Below, piece by piece: positions 12,854 through 19,966 of a stretch of 21,977 nt of DNA (position 1 is the first letter of the stretch; each line of letters begins with the position of its first letter). The notes beneath the pieces are model-generated. The model was not told the DNA's origin. It made no database searches and was given only the letters and a program-made list of their open reading frames with translations. Location: IMG/VR virus record IMGVR_UViG_3300010885_023634, positions 1-21,977 of that record. The stretch is one strand, 5' to 3'. Made by a program: the position numbers and the translations under genes. Origin of the DNA: a virus.

Positions 12854-14189
12854 CTTTCTACTAGAATCTGGTTCAAGCCAGCTTTGGTTAGACCCAGGTC
12901 TTGGTAAAACAGCTATTACGCTTAAAACAATACAGCTATTATTAGAAGCAGAAGACATCAAGAAAGTACTTGTGCTTGCGCCACTTAGGCCGTGCTATGC
13001 GGTGTGGCCAAGTGAAATAGAGAAATGGAATGACTTTTCAGACATCACATATAGTGTTTTACATGGACCTCTGAAAGATAAAAAATTATTAGAAGGTACC
13101 AATATACATATTATTAATTTTGAAGGTCTCCAATGGTTAGCATCAACCTGGAGGAGGTTAAATATACCATTTCCTTATGACATGCTAGTGGTTGATGAAA
13201 TAAGTTATCTTAAGAATACTAGAACACAGAGATTTAAGTCATTAGCGCCTATGCTTGATAAGTTTACACGTAGAGTCGGCTTAACTGGCTCACCTGCACC
13301 AAATGGCTTACTCGATATTTTTGGCCCTATGCTCGTTATTGATAGAGGGGCTACATTCGGTAAATACATCACACACTTTAAGACTAATTATTTCTACCCT
13401 AGTGGCTATGGTGGGTACGAATGGAAGATACAAGTCGGTGCAGAGGAAAAGATACACGATGCACTTGCAGGTAAAGTACTTCGTATGTCGGCTAATGATT
13501 ATTTAGACTTACCTGAGCTCATTACTAATAAAGTATATGTAGATCTACCTGATAAAGCTAAAGCCACATATAAAGAGTTAGAAAATAAACTACTTACTGA
13601 TATAGACAGTGGTCAAGTAACAGCAGCAACGGCTGCAGTCGCGATTGGTAAGTGCCAACAAATTGCAAATGGCGCAGTGTATTTAGACGGTGAAGAGCGT
13701 GAAGTGCAAGAAATTCATGATGCTAAATTAGAAGCAGTTGCTGATTTAGTAGAAGAATTATCAGGTAAGCCATGCTTAATTGCATACCATTTCAGACATG
13801 ATGTAGACAGACTTAAGAAGCTATTTCCTCATGCACCTGTGATTGGCTCAGGAGTTACTGGCGACAAACTTACTAAGATTATTAATGTATGGAATTCAGG
13901 GCAAACTCCTGTTTTACTTGCGCATCCACAGTCGGCAGGCCACGGATTAAACTTACAAGGCGCTGGTCATGCTGTGATCTGGTTCTCGAATGTATGGTCG
14001 TTAGAACTCTATGAACAGTTTGTTCGAAGGTTATGGCGCCAAGGTCAGAGGAACAACATCATTGTTCACCAGATTATTGCTCGTAAAACAGTTGATGAGG
14101 CAATTGTCTCTGCTATCGAAGATAAAGACAAGACACAACAAGGTCTTATGAACGCGATAAAAAATTATGCACAAAGTGTTTACTTATAA
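12813..14189 (+). CDS. SNF2/DEAD-like SF2 helicase
   Basis: The start is the ATG at 12813, 7 nt after AGGAG (12801-12805); the longer frame from GTG 12777 lies inside the VRR-NUC gene. The 458-residue protein shows the SF2 order: Q-like HAYQEKAINFL, Walker A DPGLGKT (27-33), APLRP (motif Ia), VVDEIS (Asp128-Glu129), LTGSPAPN (motif III, around 157-164), SAGHGLNLQ (motif V) and QFVRRLWRQGQR (motif VI). Motif VI is typical of SNF2-like proteins. It should be an ATP-driven translocase on duplex DNA, used in recombination or fork remodelling with the two nucleases upstream. Its last codons contain the -35 box of promoter P5. Confidence 0.93.
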   Translation: MHWKPHAYQEKAINFLLESGSSQLWLDPGLGKTAITLKTIQLLLEAEDIKKVLVLAPLRPCYAVWPSEIEKWNDFSDITYSVLHGPLKDKKLLEGTNIHIINFEGLQWLASTWRRLNIPFPYDMLVVDEISYLKNTRTQRFKSLAPMLDKFTRRVGLTGSPAPNGLLDIFGPMLVIDRGATFGKYITHFKTNYFYPSGYGGYEWKIQVGAEEKIHDALAGKVLRMSANDYLDLPELITNKVYVDLPDKAKATYKELENKLLTDIDSGQVTAATAAVAIGKCQQIANGAVYLDGEEREVQEIHDAKLEAVADLVEELSGKPCLIAYHFRHDVDRLKKLFPHAPVIGSGVTGDKLTKIINVWNSGQTPVLLAHPQSAGHGLNLQGAGHAVIWFSNVWSLELYEQFVRRLWRQGQRNNIIVHQIIARKTVDEAIVSAIEDKDKTQQGLMNAIKNYAQSVYL

Positions 14190-14220
14190 TAAAATATGTG
14201 GTACTATGTTTATGTAGTAC
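14179..14220 (+). promoter_or_regulatory. Promoter P5 at the end of the helicase gene
   Basis: TTTACT (14179-14184), a 17-nt spacer and TACTAT (14202-14207) with TGG before it form an extended -10 promoter. The -35 is identical to that of P4 and overlaps the helicase stop codon region. ATGTAGTAC follows (14212-14220), then the leader TTCTTAATTCTTAA and AAGGAGC (14231-14252). Confidence 0.8.
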
Positions 14221-14257
14221 AAAGTAGTATTTCTTAATTCTTAAATAAGGAGCTTAG

Positions 14258-14479
14258 ATGTTAGATGAAATTGTAAAACCACGTAGTAATAAGTTAATGC
14301 ATATGCCACAAGGCTTATTCATTAGTGATTTGTTTTTTAATCTGTACTACCACACCTACCAACATGTGGAGAAAAAGAATGTAGAGTTTTTAGCTTTACG
14401 TTTTTCAAGAAGCCTATATGACATGGGCTATGAAGTTAAAACGCGTGATATCATTGACGATTTTAACCATCGACTATAA
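14258..14479 (+). CDS. 73-residue protein of unknown function
   Basis: The ATG at 14258 is preceded by the conserved leader with AAGGAGC. The product is aromatic-rich and helical (MPQGLFISDLFFNLYYHTYQ, then FLALRFSRSLYDMGYEVKTR) without membrane-length hydrophobic stretches. It is the only gene between promoter P5 and a short terminator hairpin (14485-14503), so it may be transcribed more strongly than what follows. I do not recognise a family. Confidence 0.75.
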   Translation: MLDEIVKPRSNKLMHMPQGLFISDLFFNLYYHTYQHVEKKNVEFLALRFSRSLYDMGYEVKTRDIIDDFNHRL

Positions 14480-14484
14480 TAACC

Positions 14485-14503
14485 AGGGGCTTCGGCCCCT
14501 TTC
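14485..14503 (+). terminator. UUCG-tetraloop hairpin, likely partial terminator
   Basis: AGGGGC (14485-14490), loop TTCG and GCCCCT (14495-14500) form a very stable hairpin followed by only three T in total. It lies 5 nt after a stop codon and just before the Shine-Dalgarno site of the next gene. The short T-run suggests leaky termination, or an RNA stability element between the genes. Confidence 0.65.
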
Positions 14504-14512
14504 AAGGAACTT

Positions 14513-14965
14513 ATGACAAAAACCCCGTACATTTATATTGCCGGTCCGTTCTTTAATGAATACGAACTAGGCATTATTAATCGAATTAAATACATACTTG
14601 ACACTTATAGATATGAGTATTTTAGCCCGAAAGATGAGCTAATTTTTAAGCCAGGTGTTACAACCCCTGAAGATATTCTTAGAGCAAATGTAAGAGGGCT
14701 AATGGCAGCTGATTTACTAATTGTAGTCACTGACAATAAAGACCCAGGCACTATGTTTGAAGCAGGTTGGGCATATGCTAAAGGCATACCTATTATCTAT
14801 ATGTGGCTTACAGGCACTAAAGAACAGAAATTTAATGTAATGTTAGCATCCACCGGTTCTGTAGTCAGATCATTGGACCAATTATTTAAGGCACTTGATG
14901 ATATTAGAGATACAGGTCAGTTTAATCGTAAAAACTGGAGTGACGAGGAAATGAACTATGAATAA
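14513..14965 (+). CDS. Nucleoside 2-deoxyribosyltransferase-like protein
   Basis: The 150-residue protein has the family signature: YIAGPFF near the start (residues 8-14), an Asp-rich strand DLLIVVTDNKDPGT, and FEAGWAYAKGIPIIYMW with the probable nucleophile Glu83. Family enzymes swap the base on deoxynucleosides or hydrolyse deoxynucleoside monophosphates (as in Rcl/DNPH1). In a phage it could recycle host deoxynucleosides or make a modified deoxynucleotide. The AAGGAAC ribosome site lies just after the UUCG hairpin. The 3' end overlaps the HD-domain gene by 8 nt. Substrate specificity cannot be read from sequence. Confidence 0.8.
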   Translation: MTKTPYIYIAGPFFNEYELGIINRIKYILDTYRYEYFSPKDELIFKPGVTTPEDILRANVRGLMAADLLIVVTDNKDPGTMFEAGWAYAKGIPIIYMWLTGTKEQKFNVMLASTGSVVRSLDQLFKALDDIRDTGQFNRKNWSDEEMNYE

Positions 14966-15476
14966 TGAAAATACTGATTTCTTTATGCGAAGTTACACAC
15001 TTCAGCACACTAAACGATACAGTATGAAACCCGTTATACATGCAGAGTCTGTTGCAACGCATAGTTATTTCGTAGCACTTGGTGTAATGCTTATGGCAGA
15101 TGAATATAAGTTTAATGTGGACTTGGCAATTAAGATTGCACTTACTCATGACTTACCTGAGATGGAAATCAGTGATGTGAACCACTTAGTTAAGAAAAAC
15201 TACCCTGAGGTTGCAAAAGCATTACAAGAAGCAGAGTCTATAATTATTCAGGATATGCCATATGCATTAGGCGTATATTGTCATCAATACCACGGAGATA
15301 CACCAGAAGCATTGGTGGTTCATTACTGTGATGCACTACAATGTCTACAATATGCTAATAATGAAATTCAACTCGGCAATTCTGGCTATATGCTAGACGT
15401 ACAAGCCAATTCACTAAAAAGAATGGCAAGACTTGAACTACAACTGGAGCCATACAAACATGATAACAACAGATGA
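14958..15476 (+). CDS. HD-domain 5'-deoxynucleotidase (YfbR-like)
   Basis: The 172-residue protein has a complete HD metal site: His35 (ESVATHSYFVA), His64-Asp65 (LTHDLPEMEISD) and Asp125 (VVHYCDALQCLQYA). The ESVATHS and HDLPE motifs and the length fit YfbR-like 5'-deoxynucleotidases and the related phage dATP triphosphohydrolase DatZ. The reaction would be removal of phosphate(s) from a deoxynucleotide. Which nucleotide, and whether mono- or triphosphate, is not decided by the motifs. A GAGGAA site (14945-14950) is 7 nt before the ATG, inside the upstream gene. It lies beside other nucleotide enzymes. Confidence 0.82.
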   Translation: MNNENTDFFMRSYTLQHTKRYSMKPVIHAESVATHSYFVALGVMLMADEYKFNVDLAIKIALTHDLPEMEISDVNHLVKKNYPEVAKALQEAESIIIQDMPYALGVYCHQYHGDTPEALVVHYCDALQCLQYANNEIQLGNSGYMLDVQANSLKRMARLELQLEPYKHDNNR

Positions 15477-15756
15477 AGTGATCGAAGAACGCGGTAAAAC
15501 ATACGGTGATTTTAATCGAGGAATTGTATTAGAAACACAGCTTCTTGAAGCAATCAAAGGCAGATACTACCACCATTATGGTTGGGAAATGCCACCGATT
15601 TACTGTATGTACTTAACAAAAATACTAATGAAACTATCACGGTTAGCAATTACACCTGACCACATAGATTCATGGAGAGATATTGCAGGATATGCAAGAT
15701 TAGTAGAAGTTCATTTAACCAACATAGAAAGCCAAGCAAATGCCCAAAGTTCATAA
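15460..15756 (+). CDS. DUF6378-like phage protein
   Basis: The start is the ATG at 15460 with GGAG about 11 nt upstream; a TTG at 15433 would lie deeper in the HD gene. The 98-residue protein carries VIEERGKTYGDF near its start and KLSRLAITPDHIDSWRDIAG in its second half. That is the pattern of the DUF6378 family as I recall it (ERGxxYGDF ... KxxR ... DxWxDIAGYA). The function is unknown, but members often sit among phage nucleotide-metabolism genes and the helical layout recalls MazG-type folds. It overlaps genes on both sides by 17 nt. Confidence 0.72.
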   Translation: MITTDEVIEERGKTYGDFNRGIVLETQLLEAIKGRYYHHYGWEMPPIYCMYLTKILMKLSRLAITPDHIDSWRDIAGYARLVEVHLTNIESQANAQSS

Positions 15757-16669
15757 ATCAAAAATGCCGCATCTACAAAAGATGCACACCGAGTTAAAAT
15801 TCGGTAGACAACCCGGTCCTCTTCAATTTGTTAATCAGTTAGAAGCAATAGATGTTCAAATCATACATGCACCTACTATCCCAGAGTTTCGTAAGACAAT
15901 CTCAGTCTTTCTAATGAACACATGGAATGACAAGATACAGTGGTCTTTTCCTGAAGAAGACATAGATCAGACCATTGACGAATTGTTTCGTTATGAGTTA
16001 CTACCCACTGCGATGGAAACGATCAATCTGACGTGGTCCGTAAATGGTATGGATATGATAGATACTACACATCTGATACGCCACAGATTGTTTAGTTTTG
16101 CAGCACAAGTTCACGGCGACCGTGATATGCGAGATGATAGAGTCATGGTTAAACCTTCAATCATGGCAAACCCTGAATTTTTTGAACGTTATAGAAAGAT
16201 TACACAAGATGCTAGACAACTTTATATCGATATGCTTGATAGTGGTGCTGTGCATGGTCTCGATACCCGTACTATTATGCCTCGTAACTTTGAGCATTTT
16301 TATATGGTTCGTTGCACTATTAAGGACCTTATTGGTTATTGCGTTATGCGTGGTGATGAACAAATACAAACAACGGTAGATAACATCATTGCTATGAAGT
16401 TATGGTTAGAAGTTCTTAAGAAATACCCATTTCTTAAAGGCTTGGTTGACTTTAGAAAGCCTGATGCATTTTATCAGCGGCAGTCTGCCAAAGGCAAAAC
16501 AAACATCTTTCCGCCTAATGCAAAGAATGATAACTTTGACTGGTGTGAAGAACAGTTCTACCATACTAAAGGTCGAGATGAATACCCAGGCAGCGATGTC
16601 TACTTAAGAATTCGTGAAGACTTGCTTAAACAAATTGATGCTATTGAAAGTAAGCACACTCATGGCTAA
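15740..16669 (+). CDS. thyX: Divergent ThyX-like (flavin-dependent thymidylate synthase) protein
   Basis: The 309-residue protein contains HLIRHRLFSFAAQ at about residues 111-123. This is the start of the ThyX signature RHRxxSxxxxSxR (Arg114, His115, Arg116, Ser119), in the usual place behind a TWSVNGMDMIDTTH segment. The later signature Ser and Arg are Val124 and Gly126 here, so the motif is incomplete. ThyX methylates dUMP to dTMP with FAD and methylene-tetrahydrofolate, which fits the dCMP deaminase at 7579. The protein is longer than typical bacterial ThyX (about 220-250). The altered motif leaves open a related reaction on another pyrimidine. It overlaps neighbours on both sides. Confidence 0.7.
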   Translation: MPKVHKSKMPHLQKMHTELKFGRQPGPLQFVNQLEAIDVQIIHAPTIPEFRKTISVFLMNTWNDKIQWSFPEEDIDQTIDELFRYELLPTAMETINLTWSVNGMDMIDTTHLIRHRLFSFAAQVHGDRDMRDDRVMVKPSIMANPEFFERYRKITQDARQLYIDMLDSGAVHGLDTRTIMPRNFEHFYMVRCTIKDLIGYCVMRGDEQIQTTVDNIIAMKLWLEVLKKYPFLKGLVDFRKPDAFYQRQSAKGKTNIFPPNAKNDNFDWCEEQFYHTKGRDEYPGSDVYLRIREDLLKQIDAIESKHTHG

Positions 16670-16913
16670 AAGATGGTCTGCTTATCAACATGAATTGTCG
16701 GTGCTAAGTGTAAAGGTCCGAAAGGACCTTTATCATGGCTTTGAGCAAATGAATCCTAGATGGTCTGAGAGGTTACTAATTGCATTGTACAAAGTGGTTG
16801 TAGACTTAGAATCACAAGTTGCAGTTACTCATCAAATGCAATATAGCAAACAAGAACTTAATCGAGCAGTTCGTAATTACAAAGTCTACTTAGACTTTTG
16901 TCTCGACTCGTGA
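16662..16913 (+). CDS. 83-residue protein at the convergent junction
   Basis: The start is the ATG at 16662, overlapping the ThyX-like stop by 8 nt; an earlier in-frame ATG at 16614 lies inside that gene. The product is helical and rich in Arg, Leu and Val (MAKRWSAYQHELSVLSVKVR, then WSERLLIALYKVVVDLESQV). A perfect 9-bp hairpin with a GAAA loop (16711-16732) lies in the coding sequence. Its end overlaps, tail to tail, the minus-strand virion gene by 28 nt. The ribosome site is weak. The family is not recognised. Confidence 0.6.
   Translation: MAKRWSAYQHELSVLSVKVRKDLYHGFEQMNPRWSERLLIALYKVVVDLESQVAVTHQMQYSKQELNRAVRNYKVYLDFCLDS
16711..16732. repeat. Perfect 9-bp hairpin with GAAA tetraloop
   Basis: TAAAGGTCC (16711-16719), GAAA, and GGACCTTTA (16724-16732) form a GNRA-capped stem on the plus-strand RNA. 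No T-run follows in either direction. It lies about 155 nt beyond the last minus-strand gene and inside the last plus-strand gene. Confidence 0.75.
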
Positions 16914-18073
16914 AGCTTACGTACCTTGTCTCTAAATGCATCGTAGGCTTCATAGCCTAAGTAAGGAACTTGAGCCAAAGCGCCACCTATTCTTGCATAA
17001 GGATGTGGGACTGCACCTATTACACCACCTGCGCCTGATAACATTTCAAGTACGCCTTTAGTGGTGTCGCCTTTGTTAATCTCATTATAGCCTCGCATGG
17101 CTTGTAAGCCACCTAATCCACCACCCATCATGCCTAATGTATGACTAATTGCAGGATTTCTGGCAATAAAGTTATTAACATCACCTGCATATTTCATTGC
17201 AGTTTCACCGCCAGGTATTGAAGAAATACCTCTTTCTAACATACCAGGTACAGGTTTAAGTTTCTCAAGTGCTCTCTCTGCTATTGTCCGATTTGAAAGA
17301 GCATCTGCTGTTCTATCCATTGCCTTAGGTAAACCTATTGGTGTACGTTGTTCTAATTTATTTAGATTGGCTTGGCTTGCAGCTACTTGACGAGCTTGTA
17401 TGTCATATTGTTCTCTAGCATTAATCAATGCATCTCTTATTGCTTTTTGCTCAGGTGTTAATACAACCGGTTCAAGTGCACTATGAGGTGCATATACACC
17501 GCCACGTGAAACACCGAACTTATTAGCTTCGCCTGTACCTGTGCCTGCTTGAATTTTTTTATTAAGCTGATCATTTCTAGCAGCTTCAGAAACTGTGTCG
17601 GCTCCCGGTGAACTTTCAAGCCCTATCGCACTATTCCACTTATCACCAGCCATATTAGGTGGAAGTGCATTAGCAGCTTTTGCTTGTGCATGCAAATCTT
17701 TAACCATCTCTTCTAAGTGATTTAGATAATCAACATGTGGTTGATGTGCTGATCTTACACCGCTTACCATTGATGAATGAGACCCTCTAATATTGTCTTC
17801 AACTTCTCTAAGTGCATCAAGCTTTGTTTGCTGATTCTCTAAGTTTGTTAATGCTTCTAAATACTTAGGTGCAAGTGTCGCCGGCTTAGCACCATATCTA
17901 GAAGCTGCATAACCTATAGGAATGCCTGCCATTGCGCCTAGCGCTTTCATCCCATTGTTAAGCGGCTCAATAGTTACTGTTGGCTTAGACTCTTTATTTT
18001 CAGTATTGCCAGTACTTGAAGATCCTGAGTCTTCGAACTTAGGGTTATTTAAATATTTGTCATAGTCTGCCAT
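16886..18073 (-). CDS. Putative internal virion or ejection protein
   Basis: The 395-residue protein has an AAAGGTAAAG ribosome site before its start at 18073. A disordered Ser/Asn-rich N-terminus leads to an alanine/glycine helix (LGAMAGIPIGYAASRYGAKP, about 46-65). Long coiled-coil segments follow (about 75-100, 215-245). The C-terminal third is Gly/Ala-rich and weakly hydrophobic (HTLGMMGGGLGGLQAMRGYN, GAGGVIGAVPHPYARIGGAL), possibly membrane-interacting. This composition, and its place after a lysozyme-like virion protein, recall the ejection proteins of podoviruses. No homology is certain. It is the last gene of the minus-strand block and overlaps the plus-strand gene at its end. Confidence 0.65.
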   Translation of the reverse strand: MADYDKYLNNPKFEDSGSSSTGNTENKESKPTVTIEPLNNGMKALGAMAGIPIGYAASRYGAKPATLAPKYLEALTNLENQQTKLDALREVEDNIRGSHSSMVSGVRSAHQPHVDYLNHLEEMVKDLHAQAKAANALPPNMAGDKWNSAIGLESSPGADTVSEAARNDQLNKKIQAGTGTGEANKFGVSRGGVYAPHSALEPVVLTPEQKAIRDALINAREQYDIQARQVAASQANLNKLEQRTPIGLPKAMDRTADALSNRTIAERALEKLKPVPGMLERGISSIPGGETAMKYAGDVNNFIARNPAISHTLGMMGGGLGGLQAMRGYNEINKGDTTKGVLEMLSGAGGVIGAVPHPYARIGGALAQVPYLGYEAYDAFRDKVRKLHESRQKSK

Positions 18074-18083
18074 GTCTTTACCT

Positions 18084-19964
18084 TTATTTTACGTTCCCAC
18101 CAAATTTAGCAAGTGCTTCTTTTTGTGCTTTAATGTGCGCTTCAATTAAACCTCTTCTTATTTTAGGGTCTTCAAAAAAATGTTTAGGTTCTGCAACTTC
18201 ATTTTTTGTTACGAACTTACTATACTCATCACGCAAACCTAGTATGTACTCATTGTCAATTTGTCTTTGTAGTGCCCACAAATTAATAAAAGCTGCAGTA
18301 TTTTTTGTATTAGCATTTAATTGTGTTAACTGTGCATCTTGATAGTTAGTCACACGTGAATTACCGAATGCTTGTGATTTTCTAGCAATAATATTATTAA
18401 TCACTTGTTTAGCCATAATATTAGAAGCTTCTTGTGCAAGAAGTTTATCATTATCACTAAGTACTGCATTCTGATATAATTTTTCAAGATCTAATTTAAT
18501 TCTTGCATGATATGGACCTAAATCTGCACCTATACCTTCTTGAAGCGCTTGTGCTGATAATGTGGCAATTCTACCTAATGTATCTTGACCATTTTGTGTT
18601 TGAAAAACGCCAAATATGCTATTAGCGTTTGGACTAGTTGCAATTTCTCTAAGTCTGTCTAACTCACCATTTGTCTGTATAAGATTAGCTTCATCAATAC
18701 TTTGAAGTGCATTAGCTTTATCAGCATATGTCTTCATTTGTGGCGTTTCTATTCTTGAAACACGATCATTGTACTGAGTCCAGTTTTCTTCTTTCCTTTT
18801 TTGTATACCTGAACCAGGTGTCGTACTCTGTGAAGTGTTTACTTGGTTTACAGATTGTTGTTGTGGAGAGAACGGTATGCCATGCTCTATACCTGTTTGT
18901 GCAGCCATAAACCTCTGTTGTTGATCAGGCGTAAGCTGATTAAACTTCTTGTTCATTGTTTCATTGTCAAACCCAGTTCTTTGCTGTAATGCCCTAGTAT
19001 ACGCAACAGGGTCATTACCTTTAAGTTGTGGGTTTTTACCGTCATCTTTAGGCGCCCATCTATCTGCAATCTGATTAATTGGTATATTGCCATATTGGCT
19101 TGACAGTAAAGACTGTTGTGCTTTAGTTCCCATACCTAAATCAGGGAATATAGCTGCACCATTTGCAGCTTTACCAGTTGCTCCCATCTTAATTGCAACA
19201 TCGCCATACATAATATTACCAGGGTTGTTATTACTAATTTGTGATGAGACTTTACTACCAGATGTAGGCGTAGTTGTTGGCTGATTAGTAGACGTAGAAC
19301 TTCCTAATATAGACTCAGGTATAGGTATACCTGTCATTGCTGAATATATTTTCATATTATTTATAAAGTCAGCTTTTTGAACTTCATTCATGTTCTCAGT
19401 GGCTTTAGTAATGTCTAAGCCATTTTTCAGCATATTAAGTGCATTCTCTACATTCTTTTGCTCTATTTCAATCCCTGATTTTAAAGCAGCACCTGCTTTA
19501 GGGTCATAATACGTAAGTGCTGCTAACTGTTGACCATTAGCCATTCTGCTTAAACCAGTAGGTAAATTACCAGTACTTAAAGCACCTACTGCAGATTTAG
19601 GGTCAGTGCCTAATATACTACCTAAAATCTGAGCACCTTTTTGCTGTTTGTTAATCTCATATTCTTTACCCATCATCTCTGCTCGCATTTGAGCAATAGG
19701 TAGCATTTCTGCATCACGCTGCTCTTGTTCTTTTCCAAGAACGCCTGCTGCATTTCCTAATGATTCATCAAAACTACCTGTTCTCGTTGGTGCAAGAAAA
19801 CCTTGTGCTACGCTAAACAAGTTAGTGCCTCTGTTAGTTCTAGCTTCTAATGCATCATAGACTTTTTGCATTCCTTGTTTATACTTCTCAATGAAGTCTT
19901 CATCTGAGCCTAATGTATCAGGTACTTTAGACTCTTTAATTATGTTTAATGGTGATGTTGCCAT
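18084..19964 (-). CDS. Internal virion protein with lysozyme-like domain
   Basis: The 626-residue protein has a strong AGGGAGGAG ribosome site before its start at 19964. The N-terminal 220 residues are helical. Residues about 240-365 look like a peptidoglycan-active domain: ISNNNPGNIMYGD, AAIFPDLGMG, INQIADRWAPKDDG, NDPVAYTRALQQRTGFD, then EHG. From memory, NNPGNI-type domains of this layout occur in phage virion-associated lysozymes or transglycosylases. The remaining part is a long helical region. Such multi-domain proteins open the cell wall during DNA ejection. The Ser/Thr/Pro linkers flanking the domain support an inserted module. The function is inferred from the domain pattern. Confidence 0.7.
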   Translation of the reverse strand: MATSPLNIIKESKVPDTLGSDEDFIEKYKQGMQKVYDALEARTNRGTNLFSVAQGFLAPTRTGSFDESLGNAAGVLGKEQEQRDAEMLPIAQMRAEMMGKEYEINKQQKGAQILGSILGTDPKSAVGALSTGNLPTGLSRMANGQQLAALTYYDPKAGAALKSGIEIEQKNVENALNMLKNGLDITKATENMNEVQKADFINNMKIYSAMTGIPIPESILGSSTSTNQPTTTPTSGSKVSSQISNNNPGNIMYGDVAIKMGATGKAANGAAIFPDLGMGTKAQQSLLSSQYGNIPINQIADRWAPKDDGKNPQLKGNDPVAYTRALQQRTGFDNETMNKKFNQLTPDQQQRFMAAQTGIEHGIPFSPQQQSVNQVNTSQSTTPGSGIQKRKEENWTQYNDRVSRIETPQMKTYADKANALQSIDEANLIQTNGELDRLREIATSPNANSIFGVFQTQNGQDTLGRIATLSAQALQEGIGADLGPYHARIKLDLEKLYQNAVLSDNDKLLAQEASNIMAKQVINNIIARKSQAFGNSRVTNYQDAQLTQLNANTKNTAAFINLWALQRQIDNEYILGLRDEYSKFVTKNEVAEPKHFFEDPKIRRGLIEAHIKAQKEALAKFGGNVK

Positions 19965-19966
19965 TA

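Noticed and set aside
16098-16379. 93-codon frame inside the ThyX-like gene
   Set aside because: It is fully contained in a recognisable gene in another frame and its hydrophobic runs look like a shadow of that gene.
18133-19284. Plus-strand frames opposite the virion protein genes
   Set aside because: They are antisense to long, coherent minus-strand genes with good ribosome sites and show no motifs of their own.
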